Assembly (NCBI RefSeq): GCF_030410485.1
Contig: NZ_JAUHHC010000001.1
Span: forward strand, 806,001 to 870,000
Direction: 5' to 3'
Origin: Roseateles violae
GTDB lineage: Bacteria; Pseudomonadota; Gammaproteobacteria; Burkholderiales; Burkholderiaceae_C
Length of the DNA: 64,000 bases
The position numbers and the translations under genes are program-made. The notes under the pieces were generated by a model, which worked only from the letters and a program-made list of their open reading frames with translations, searched no databases and was not told where the DNA came from. Shown here piece by piece: positions 34,503 to 42,348 of the stretch (its first letter is position 1; the number at the start of each line of letters is the position of its first letter).

Positions 34503-35762
34503 ATGCGTTGGAACAAAAAGCTCGGCGGTCGGCTGATTGCATTGAGTGGAATGAGTGCCGCATTAGCGGCGACGATGGTGGCCTGCGGGGGTAGCGATGG
34601 CGAAAGTGCGCCGCCGCCTCCGGTCACGCAGGAGCCGCAGGCGCCTGCAGCGCCGCCGGCACCAGCGCTCGCAGAGCGAATCGCTGCACGCATTCATTAC
34701 TTCGGAGCCGAGAACGTGGACGCTGCAACCGGCGAGGTGCGTACAGATCTCGTCATCATGTCCTGGGCGTCGAACACGACCTATGCCGCTGCTATCAACG
34801 GCAAGGTAGTGCTGATGGATGCTTCGCTCGTGCGGCGTGAACAGGCGCCGGGCCGTACACCAACCACGCTGACCGAGATGGTCGCCCTGATGCCGTCGTA
34901 CGTCTTGCTCGGCAAGGCCGCGCCCGGCCATGCCGATCTGGCAGCGGACATCGCCTTCAGGACGGGTGCGACGGTGGTGGGCGCGCAGGAACACTGCGAC
35001 GCGGTGGAAGCCGACGCCCGTCGCCAAAAGAACTGGACCGGCAGCGCGAAGCTGCTGAAGTGCCAAGCCGTCGTGCCCAAAGACCATGCCGTTGGCGCCA
35101 GCGTTGCTGCGGTGAACTTCCCGGATCTGAATGTCTGTCTGCGCGCGGTGAAGAACACCGACCAGGCTGTCACAGCACCCGATCCGACATTGGCACAGGC
35201 AAGCTTTGACTGGAGCAAGCTCAGCGACCCGCGTGACGCGAAATGGTGGCCCGTCGGCACTGCGGCTACTGACGGTGTGACGACTACGGGTGCCGCGACG
35301 GGCGCGGCCGTGGCTTACCACCTCACCATCGGCCAGGGCCGAAGCTTCGGACTGGTCTGGAACGACCGAGTTGGATCGCTAAAGGAGCTTGCGCCCACAG
35401 TCGCATCCCTCCTACGGGCGCTTCCGAAGACGGACGTCCATATCGGTTCGGTCGATGTCGGCAATGCGGCATCCAACGGCCTGCGCGACGCGGCGCTCTA
35501 CATCGAGGCGGTGAAGCCCAAGCTGTTCGTGGCCGCAGGTCATGACGCCGCCTCCCAGCGCGCCGGGGCCTTCAATACCGGCGAGTTGATGAGACGCGCG
35601 CTGGAGACGGCCATCGCCAACGTTGGCATTGCCCAATCGCCCATCTTGCGCATCAATTTCGACCCAACCGATTACCTGCGCCCCCACTACATGACCTTCG
35701 ATCCCGCGGCTGCGGGATGGAATCAAACCGGCGACAAGCCCACAGCAGCGGCCTGCAGCTAA
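34503..35762 (+). CDS. Lipoprotein MBL-fold paralogue with the metal-binding motif lost
   Basis: 419 residues, clearly paralogous to the preceding gene: RTGATVVGAQEHCDAVEADA parallels RTGAMIFGAQEHCAGMQVDA, and the C-terminal DPTDYLRPHYMTFDPAAAGW parallels DPYDYVRPSLLTFDPSSARW. Where the neighbour has GHGHGDHTD, this protein reads GKAAPGHAD (137-145), losing two His and the Asp. A lipobox (MVAC with C28) followed by a Pro-rich linker predicts lipoprotein anchoring. It is probably a non-catalytic partner, or binds ligand without metal. It shares the AAAGGAGACAAC leader with its neighbour. Confidence 0.85.
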   Translation: MRWNKKLGGRLIALSGMSAALAATMVACGGSDGESAPPPPVTQEPQAPAAPPAPALAERIAARIHYFGAENVDAATGEVRTDLVIMSWASNTTYAAAINGKVVLMDASLVRREQAPGRTPTTLTEMVALMPSYVLLGKAAPGHADLAADIAFRTGATVVGAQEHCDAVEADARRQKNWTGSAKLLKCQAVVPKDHAVGASVAAVNFPDLNVCLRAVKNTDQAVTAPDPTLAQASFDWSKLSDPRDAKWWPVGTAATDGVTTTGAATGAAVAYHLTIGQGRSFGLVWNDRVGSLKELAPTVASLLRALPKTDVHIGSVDVGNAASNGLRDAALYIEAVKPKLFVAAGHDAASQRAGAFNTGELMRRALETAIANVGIAQSPILRINFDPTDYLRPHYMTFDPAAAGWNQTGDKPTAAACS

Positions 35763-35784
35763 TTGACCTGAAGAAAGGCTAAAC

Positions 35785-36765
35785 ATGAAACTTCATCGAA
35801 TCATTGCCACCCTGACTATTGGCGCTGCAGTTGCAGCCCCGCTCTCGGCTCAGGCAGAAACATTTCCTTCGCGGCCGGTAACACTGGTGATTCCGTTCGC
35901 GGCCGGTGGGCCTACCGACCTCCTCGGCCGGGTGCTCGCTCAATCCATGGGCGCGTCTCTCGGCCAGACGGTGGTGGTCGAGAACCGTGCCGGCGCAGGT
36001 GGCACGCTGGCGAGCAACTTCGTGGCGCGCGCCAACAAGGACGGGTACACGGTGCTGCTGCATCACATCGGTATGTCGACAGCGCCCGGGCTCTACCGCA
36101 AACTGCCCTATAACCCGCTTGCGGACTTCGAGTATCTCGGCCAGGTGGCCGATGTTCCGATGACTGTGATCGGCAGGCCGGACCTTCCTGCAAAGTCGCC
36201 ACAAGAGCTCCTGAGCTACCTCAAGCAACAGGGTAATAAAGTGAACCTTGCTCATGCGGGCCTCGGCGCAGCATCGCAGCTTTGCGGCATGCTGCTCCAG
36301 CAAGCTGTAGGCGCGGAAAGTACGACGGTGCCTTTTCAGGGCACGGCCCCTGCACTCACAGCATTGATTGGAGGTCAGGTCGATGTGATGTGCGATCAGA
36401 CGATGCAAACGGTGCCGCACATCAGGGCCGGCAAGGTCAAGCTCTATGGCGTGACAACGCGGGACCGGCTCAAGCCGCTGGCAGATGCTCCGACCATGCG
36501 AGAGGCGGGACTGAAGGACTTCGAGGTAGTGGTCTGGCACGGCCTCTATGCGCCGAAGGGTACGCCTCCGGCGGCCTTGGCGACGCTGAACAAGGCGCTC
36601 AGAGCGGCATTGAAGGATCCAGCGCTCATCGGGAAGCTCGATGAGGTTGGAGTTCAAGTCGTGAAGGAATCGTTGCAGACGCCGGAAGCTTTGCGTACTC
36701 AGCTCTCGTCGGAGATCGATCGCTGGGGCGCGCTTATCCGTCAAGCCGGCACCTACGCAGACTGA
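35785..36765 (+). CDS. Bug-type (tripartite tricarboxylate transporter) solute-binding protein
   Basis: 326 residues. Signal peptide about 1-24 ending AQA; mature start ETFPSRPVTLVIPFAAGGPT is the Bug/TctC hallmark, followed by VVENRAGAGGTLASNFVARA and the C-terminal helix pattern of this family. These periplasmic proteins bind carboxylates or other small anions. No TctA/TctB membrane genes are present in the window, as is usual for Bug genes in Burkholderiales, so its transporter must be elsewhere or it acts as a sensor. Its position after tartrate dehydrogenase suggests a dicarboxylate ligand. Confidence 0.93.
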   Translation: MKLHRIIATLTIGAAVAAPLSAQAETFPSRPVTLVIPFAAGGPTDLLGRVLAQSMGASLGQTVVVENRAGAGGTLASNFVARANKDGYTVLLHHIGMSTAPGLYRKLPYNPLADFEYLGQVADVPMTVIGRPDLPAKSPQELLSYLKQQGNKVNLAHAGLGAASQLCGMLLQQAVGAESTTVPFQGTAPALTALIGGQVDVMCDQTMQTVPHIRAGKVKLYGVTTRDRLKPLADAPTMREAGLKDFEVVVWHGLYAPKGTPPAALATLNKALRAALKDPALIGKLDEVGVQVVKESLQTPEALRTQLSSEIDRWGALIRQAGTYAD

Positions 36766-36811
36766 CCAAGAGCAGTGCTGTTCTCCACTACTGGAGGGCG
36801 AGAGCTAGCAC

Positions 36812-36844
36812 CGCCGAGCACGGCCGAAAAGGCAGTGCTCGGCG
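36812..36844 (+). terminator. Hairpin after the Bug gene
   Basis: CGCCGAGCAC and GTGCTCGGCG form a perfect 10-base-pair stem with a 13-base loop, 46 bases past the stop. No T-run follows, so it is either a weak or factor-assisted terminator or an mRNA 3'-end stabiliser. Confidence 0.5.
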
Positions 36845-36936
36845 AGTCCATTTACGTTTGCAAAATTGACAGGCTGCCGAGGTTGACTTTCAGTGTGAGT
36901 TTCCCCAACAGCAGACGCTAGCGTCGAGATGGTCGG

Positions 36937-36971
36937 AAAGCTGCCGCTCGTCTACGGCTGCTTGTGGCCGA
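36937..36971 (+). repeat. Dispersed intergenic repeat, copy C (partial)
   Basis: About 35 bases matching the start of copy B (28327-28364), sharing GCCGCTCGTCTA and GCTTGTGGCCG, with about five differences. The remaining part of the repeat is absent. Confidence 0.55.
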
Positions 36972-37215
36972 ATGCGTGAGTACGAAGAAGCACTACTTAG
37001 CGGTCTCACATGGGAGGCCGCCCTTCCTCCTTTCACAGCGGTTGCATAGTAGAAAGGTCAGTGGGGGTGGCCAGACAAACTGGACGCCAGCCGAAGCGCC
37101 TCGATCTGGGCGGTTAGACGCCTTGAGCGCGTAGTTCTAGAGCCGCCAACCGCACTCGGATCCTCTATCCGGCGGAACAGGATCGAGGGGATGCGGAACC
37201 GTGAAACGGGCCGCG

Positions 37216-38097
37216 TCACATTTCCAGACCGCAGTTCAGCACGGCCAGCTTCATCATCAGCGGCGAGGCGTTTTTCAGCTTGCGAGCGCCGTTGTCCTCC
37301 TGCACCACGATGTCAAGCTTGGCAGCCAGCTCAACGCCGGAACGGCAGTTCCAGCGGGTCAGTGTCTTCGAGACCACGTGATCCATCGTGATGCCCCGGC
37401 GGCGCAAGGCCGCTTCGTCGAAGCTTCTGATTTCGAGCGCCTCGCCTTTGAGCGCCCGAAAAGCCAGGTCCAGGAGCGACCAGTACGCTTCAGCAGGACC
37501 CTTGACGGGCGACTCGTCAATCAACGGCGTGAAGTGGGCGTGGTGCCCACATAGTAGGCAGTCGTCGTGTGCCAACTGAATGGCGACCTTCTCTACGAAC
37601 GGCGACTTCTTGCACCGCACGCATGCTTGCTGCAGCGGCGTTCGGTGCTCGGCGCAATGGCGCGTGAACGGCCACTGGTGATGTAGGCGCCAGTGCGCGA
37701 CGCCGTAGCGTGCGAGGTCTTCTTCGACGCACGTGGGGCAGCGACGCAGATTCGGCGCTTCGAGAGGGTCCCACGCGAAAAACTGGTTGAGCTGATGGTA
37801 CTTGTGCATGTCGGCGGAGCGCATGCCGTTGCGCATTTCGACGGCATCGTTGGCCGCCATGATCGAGAGCTGGAGCGGAAGATGGCTATGTTGATCCATC
37901 AGCGCGTCTCCCGAGATGCGCCCCGCGAAGGCGAACTTGCTCAGCTGATCGGCAGCCCAACCGAACTGATGGTCGAAATGTCGGGGGAAGCCGGCTCGCT
38001 CGTTGGCGACCCTCGCGTTCCCAAAGTGGCCAGCACGGCCCCATGCATTCACCACCGATAGCGTGGTGGCAAAGCGAGGTACTTGAGGGTGGTCCAC
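37216..38097 (-). CDS. tniQ: Short TniQ-family transposition protein
   Basis: 293 residues, probable GTG start (an in-frame stop lies 30 bases upstream). The TniQ zinc region is clear: LRRCPTCVEEDLARYG near 118, HWRLHHQWPFTRHCAEH near 136, then QQACVRC and CLLCGHH. TniQ/TnsD proteins choose or license target DNA for Tn7-like transposases. It is shorter than the TniQ at 43559 and lies on the opposite strand, about 5.5 kb away, so the module has two TniQ proteins. The N-terminal 50 residues match TniQ less well; truncation or frameshift at that end is possible. Confidence 0.8.
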   Translation of the reverse strand: MDHPQVPRFATTLSVVNAWGRAGHFGNARVANERAGFPRHFDHQFGWAADQLSKFAFAGRISGDALMDQHSHLPLQLSIMAANDAVEMRNGMRSADMHKYHQLNQFFAWDPLEAPNLRRCPTCVEEDLARYGVAHWRLHHQWPFTRHCAEHRTPLQQACVRCKKSPFVEKVAIQLAHDDCLLCGHHAHFTPLIDESPVKGPAEAYWSLLDLAFRALKGEALEIRSFDEAALRRRGITMDHVVSKTLTRWNCRSGVELAAKLDIVVQEDNGARKLKNASPLMMKLAVLNCGLEM

Positions 38098-38202
38098 GTC
38101 AGCTCCGTCGGAAGGGTTTGGGTCTTCCTAGAGTGCTGATGGAGCCTCCCCCACTAAGCGGCGAACACTTTCTCGCGAGCGCACAGCCGTCGAAATGGCT
38201 AA

Positions 38203-38874
38203 TTACCTGTTGGCGACCGGATGCTGCCGCTGGTGCTGCCGTTTGATGTGGGCGATCAAGGCCTTCAGCAGCATGACTTTGTTGCCGTCGATCGCTGGTT
38301 CCAAATCGTCGATCAAGCCGTCCACGAGGTCATGAACATACTTGTCGAGCAGGTCGCTGACGGTCCACTTGAGGTCGGAAGCCGCGACGCCTTCCGCGAA
38401 CATCGACCTCGCGGTCTCGGTGATCTCGCCGGCCGCGCGCAGCATCGCTGCCCTGTGGTTATCAATGAGCACCTGAAGGAGCTGGGCTGGTGCCGGTAGC
38501 TTCTCTTCCAAAGCTTCTAGCAGCTTTGTGATCCTTGCTGCTTGCGAAGGAGTGAGATCGCGAGGAGCAACCGCTGCCGTTGCTGTCGATGATCGTTCCG
38601 ACAGCAGCAGTTCTTCGACGATGGCGTCGTTGGTTGTTGGGTCCGAACCATCCAGAGTGTTCTGCGTTCTTAGCGACTTCAGTCGGTCTTTGGCCTCTTT
38701 CGTGAGGTGAACAACGACAGCCCAGCGCTCAGGTCTGGTCGGATCGGCGGAGCCGCCTCGATTGCGCATGCGATTTACATAGTCATCTTTGCGCTCTTTT
38801 GCCGTCTTCGCTGGTGGCTTCTGCGTCTTCACTGGCGGCGACTGCTTCTTCTTCTCCGTCATGTACTGCTCCAT
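38203..38874 (-). CDS. Possible ribbon-helix-helix DNA-binding protein
   Basis: About 223 residues from ATG 38874 (MEQYMTEKKKQSP). An alternative start, ATG 38862, has GGAG about 6 bases upstream. A Lys/Pro-rich N-terminus is followed by RWAVVVHLTKEAKDRLKSLR and TTNDAIVEELLLSE, a strand-helix-helix pattern like Arc/CopG-type repressors. The rest is helical (LTPSQAARITKLLEALEEKL; DLLDKYVHDLVDGLIDDLEP). I recognise no exact family. Divergent from the transposase operon and next to DUF6471, it may regulate the module. Confidence 0.6.
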   Translation of the reverse strand: MEQYMTEKKKQSPPVKTQKPPAKTAKERKDDYVNRMRNRGGSADPTRPERWAVVVHLTKEAKDRLKSLRTQNTLDGSDPTTNDAIVEELLLSERSSTATAAVAPRDLTPSQAARITKLLEALEEKLPAPAQLLQVLIDNHRAAMLRAAGEITETARSMFAEGVAASDLKWTVSDLLDKYVHDLVDGLIDDLEPAIDGNKVMLLKALIAHIKRQHQRQHPVANR

Positions 38875-39061
38875 GGCGTCAATCGACTCACTGCCATTGG
38901 CGGCCTCCGTTCTAAGAACGAAACAAGGGGTCAAGTCTCGCAGCGTAATGTGCATTCAGGGCGCTATGACCTGCGCTGCACGTCAACCAACCATCGAGTG
39001 ACCTCGCAATGAACTCCAGGCCAGTATCGACAGCGAGCAGACAACGCCAGTCGCAGGCCAG

Positions 39062-39382
39062 CTACTCGCTGGGCTCCGACTGCTCGGGCGCGAACTTCAA
39101 CGGAGCGATGTCCACGGTCTTCATGCCCATGGCTCGGCAAACCCGGATGAAGAACGCGAAGGAGAAGCGACCGCGATTGACCTTGTTGATCAAGGTCTGT
39201 GTCGACTCGGTGGGCCCGTCGTCTTGTGTGGCGAGGACGGCGGCCAGTCGCTTGAAGCTGAAGCCTCGCCGCACCATCTCCGCCTTCAGGATCCGCTTGG
39301 CCTCCTCGGCAAACGGCTCCGAATCCCGGCCTGTCAGCTCGCTCTGCGCGGCAGTTCCCTGTCGATCGATGGTCATCGACAC
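39062..39382 (-). CDS. DUF6471-type small HTH-like protein
   Basis: 106 residues. The core EEAKRILKAEMVRRGFSFKR, LAAVLATQDDGPTESTQTLI and NKVNRGRFSFAFFIRVCRAM is the DUF6471 signature, which resembles an XRE-like helix-turn-helix. It starts 135 bases from the transposase ATG on the opposite strand, so both genes share a control region containing an inverted repeat (39414-39435). A repressor of the transposition operon is the simplest role, which is inference. Confidence 0.75.
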   Translation of the reverse strand: MSMTIDRQGTAAQSELTGRDSEPFAEEAKRILKAEMVRRGFSFKRLAAVLATQDDGPTESTQTLINKVNRGRFSFAFFIRVCRAMGMKTVDIAPLKFAPEQSEPSE

Positions 39383-39413
39383 AGGCTAATGAGGACAAGT
39401 TCACGCCCTCTTG

Positions 39414-39435
39414 AATAAACGGTATTCAGTTTATT
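39414..39435. promoter_or_regulatory. Inverted-repeat operator between DUF6471 gene and tnsAB
   Basis: AATAAAC and GTTTATT are perfect 7-base arms separated by 8 bases, in an AT-rich island within a high-GC region. Centred about 93 bases before the tnsAB ATG and 42 bases before the DUF6471 ATG. A plausible binding site for the adjacent HTH or RHH protein controlling both directions. Confidence 0.55.
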
Positions 39436-39517
39436 AAACACGTTTCCGAAGTTTATGCGGTGAATCACTTCATCCGCATGGGCGCGTTCGCCCCTACTGA
39501 ATCAAGGAGCAATGGTC

Positions 39518-42337
39518 ATGTCGCAAGAATGGAAGCCTACACAGGCGCAAGAGGCCCACCTGGAAAACCTCTTCATCCGGCTCAACATGCCGCAAGAGGG
39601 GCGAGTCTTCGTCAACGAGACGATTCGACTAAGTCCGTGCCGACCTGTGGACAACCATCGCGGCAACGTGATGTTCAAGTTCATGAGCGGCAAGAACCAT
39701 CGCCCGATGGAACTGGAAAGCCGCAGTGGCGAGTATCCCCAGGCCATCCTGCTCGAAAACGATCCGGACGTGGTGATGTGGCTGTGCCAGGCCCCGCAGC
39801 AGACGCTGGACTTCAAGCGTCCCGACGGTACACGCTATGCCCGGACCCCGTACACTCTCGACTTTCTTGTCGTGCGCAAGGACAAGATCGTCGCCATTGA
39901 GACCCGTGACGAGAGCGTGTTGACAGCGCTCTACGCCAAAAACCCCGAACAATTCCATTACGACGGCAAGTCCGACCGGTGGAGCTATCGCGCCGCCGAA
40001 GATCATTTCGCGGCGATGGGCATCGAGTTCCAGCTGATTGCCAATCGGCAGATCGACAGCACGCTGGTCAACAACACCCGGTTCCTTGAAGACTTCTTGT
40101 CGGACAAAGCCGAAGCGATCGACGACCTGGCTTTGCAACGGCTGCGCAATGCCCTCGCGAGCGAGAAGCGCATCAGCTACTTCCGTGCGATCGACGACTA
40201 CAAGCTCACCGCCGATCAGGTCCTCTACGCCATAGCGAATCAGCTGGTGTATGTCGACCTGACGACGGATCGCGTCGACCGGGCGGACGCTTTGTCGATC
40301 TACGAGAACAAGCAGGTGCGCGAGGTTTTCCGCGTCAAAGAGCTGCAGGAGCTCGGTCCGATTGAACCGATTCCGGGCTCGATGCATCTGCGGACGGGCA
40401 CGCGGTTCGTACTGCAAGGAAGGGAGCACTACGTCGTGCTGTGCGGCGAGCGCGATATCGAGGTGCGCGATTCCGACGGCAATGCCAGGACGTTCTCAAT
40501 CGACTTTCTGAAGATGGCGTTCGACAGAAAGGAGATCGAAGTTGACGGCATCATGCCCGCCGCAGGCGCGCGCGCGTTGGCCGACTGTTCCGAGCTGGAG
40601 TTGACAGACGCCCTTCGGCGTCTCAACGCCATGGACAAGAACGACACCAGCTTCTATTCGGAGCGCAGTCTCAGCCGATACAGGTTGAAGACCGAGAACA
40701 TCCCTACGCGCTTCGGAAAACTGATGGCACTGGTCGATCAGGTCCGCAATCGCGGGCACCGGCGGCCGCGCTTTACCGAGGCCGATGAGGAACTCATTTC
40801 CAAGGCTATCGAGGAGAAATACAACCAGCCGGAGGGGTGCTCTCTGACCAAGGCCTTCAGCGACTACAACGACCTTTGCCAGGCCTACGAAAGCAACCAT
40901 CCTGAGAAGCCCAAGCCGACGCGGGTTTCCTTCACGACCTTCTGTCTGCGAGCCAGGGTCCAAGGAGACGTCGTAGCGCGCAAGGGCAAGCGGATCGGCT
41001 ATCAGCAGAAACCCATCATCTCAACGGTCAGCGATCCCTATCCGGTTCATGGTGTGAGACCGCATGAGATCTGCTACATCGACCACACCACCATGAATCT
41101 GGCGTTGACGAGCGGCCAGGAGGAGATCGACCTGGGCAAGGCCTACCTCTCGGTGGCGCAGGACGGGTACACCACACAGGCTCGTGCGCTGATCTTGACC
41201 TACGACCCGCCGTCAACGACTACGGTACTGCTGATCCTGCGCGATTACGTGCGTCGCTACAAGCGCCTGCCCACGATGCTGTCGCTCGACAATGCCAAGG
41301 AGTTCCGGGGCAGTGGCTTGCGAGCCTTCTGCGAGATGTTTGGAATCGACCTGCGATTTCGGGCTCCCGGCCAGCCGCGCGGCGGGGCGCCTGTTGAGAG
41401 CCTCATTGGTGCCATCGAAAAGGAAGTCGTGTCCGGCATGAAGGGAAACACGATCTTGCTCAAGAACGCGCGGCTGGTCACGAAATCGGTCAACGGCTTC
41501 AATCGCGCCGAGCACACGCTGATCAGCGCCTACAAGATCATCGAACAGTACCTGTTCGTCGACCGCAATGAGCGTCCGCATCCCACGTTGAACAAGACAC
41601 CGAACGAACTGGAGCTGGAAGGGTTTGCGAACTGCGGCGAACGGCTCCATACCTATGTCCGCTACGACGACAACCTGATGCTGGCCACGAGCCCGTTTGC
41701 CACACGAGTCCTTCACTTGGTCTGCCCTCGTCGCGGCGTCTGGGTGGACAACATGTGGTATCGGCATCCTCAGCTTCGCGGTTTGCCGAAGGACACCAAG
41801 GTCCGGGTTCGAATCGAGCCGTTCGCTTCGCGAGTTGTTTATGTCGAGGTGAAGGGGCGATGGCATGCGGCCGTCGGCAGGAACTCCCGCGTAATGGATG
41901 GTCGGACCGTCCGAGAGACCGAGATGGCTCGCCGGAAGAACGCGAAGGAAGCTGCTAACAACTCGCGAAAGACGCGCATCTATGGGGGAACCAAGGACGG
42001 CAACCCGCGTAGCCTGCGGCCAGAGGACTACGACCATCGTCTTCGCGCGCAACAGGCAGAAGTGAAGGAACTGCTGAATCAGCTGGGCCTTCTCGGCGCC
42101 ATCAAGGTGGATCCTGATCTGCTGGACGGTGAGGAGGCCTTCGACATCATGCGCGCGCCTGAGCTGTCACCCGCACGAGAGGCCAATAAGACGGAACCCG
42201 CCGTGACTCAGCCGCCGCCGGAGCCTACCGCGACACCGATGGCTGCGGCTCCGGTTGTGCAGCCGATGGCGGCAGCCAATCAGGAGAACATGTCCGAAGC
42301 GCCGACGCGCACGCTTGTCACGACTGGCTTCTTCTAA
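39518..42337 (+). CDS. TnsA-TnsB fusion transposase of a Tn7-like element
   Basis: 939 residues. ATG 39518 is chosen because AAGGAG lies 8 bases upstream; ATG 39512 is too close. Residues about 40-180 match a TnsA-type nuclease: E72 in GEYPQAILLENDPDVV, D115 in YTLDFLV, then IAIETR with E128 and R130 where the nuclease family has Glu/Gln-x-Lys. Residues about 500-640 form the DDE integrase core: D522 (ICYIDHT), D591 (LSLDNAKEF) and E627 (APVESLI). A TnsB-like C-terminal domain follows. TnsA cuts the 5' strands and TnsB the 3' strands during cut-and-paste transposition. First gene of tnsAB-tnsC-tniQ, 11 bases before tnsC. Confidence 0.88.
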   Translation: MSQEWKPTQAQEAHLENLFIRLNMPQEGRVFVNETIRLSPCRPVDNHRGNVMFKFMSGKNHRPMELESRSGEYPQAILLENDPDVVMWLCQAPQQTLDFKRPDGTRYARTPYTLDFLVVRKDKIVAIETRDESVLTALYAKNPEQFHYDGKSDRWSYRAAEDHFAAMGIEFQLIANRQIDSTLVNNTRFLEDFLSDKAEAIDDLALQRLRNALASEKRISYFRAIDDYKLTADQVLYAIANQLVYVDLTTDRVDRADALSIYENKQVREVFRVKELQELGPIEPIPGSMHLRTGTRFVLQGREHYVVLCGERDIEVRDSDGNARTFSIDFLKMAFDRKEIEVDGIMPAAGARALADCSELELTDALRRLNAMDKNDTSFYSERSLSRYRLKTENIPTRFGKLMALVDQVRNRGHRRPRFTEADEELISKAIEEKYNQPEGCSLTKAFSDYNDLCQAYESNHPEKPKPTRVSFTTFCLRARVQGDVVARKGKRIGYQQKPIISTVSDPYPVHGVRPHEICYIDHTTMNLALTSGQEEIDLGKAYLSVAQDGYTTQARALILTYDPPSTTTVLLILRDYVRRYKRLPTMLSLDNAKEFRGSGLRAFCEMFGIDLRFRAPGQPRGGAPVESLIGAIEKEVVSGMKGNTILLKNARLVTKSVNGFNRAEHTLISAYKIIEQYLFVDRNERPHPTLNKTPNELELEGFANCGERLHTYVRYDDNLMLATSPFATRVLHLVCPRRGVWVDNMWYRHPQLRGLPKDTKVRVRIEPFASRVVYVEVKGRWHAAVGRNSRVMDGRTVRETEMARRKNAKEAANNSRKTRIYGGTKDGNPRSLRPEDYDHRLRAQQAEVKELLNQLGLLGAIKVDPDLLDGEEAFDIMRAPELSPAREANKTEPAVTQPPPEPTATPMAAAPVVQPMAAANQENMSEAPTRTLVTTGFF

Positions 42338-42348
42338 GGAGATCGGAA

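Larger units (their letters stand above)
36766..37215. other. 450-base gap between the Bug gene and the short tniQ
   Basis: No gene supported. It contains a strong hairpin (36812-36844) and copy C of the dispersed repeat. If the Tn7-like module has a left end close to its genes it would fall here, but I could not find inverted repeats matching sequence next to the tRNA gene. Confidence 0.5.
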
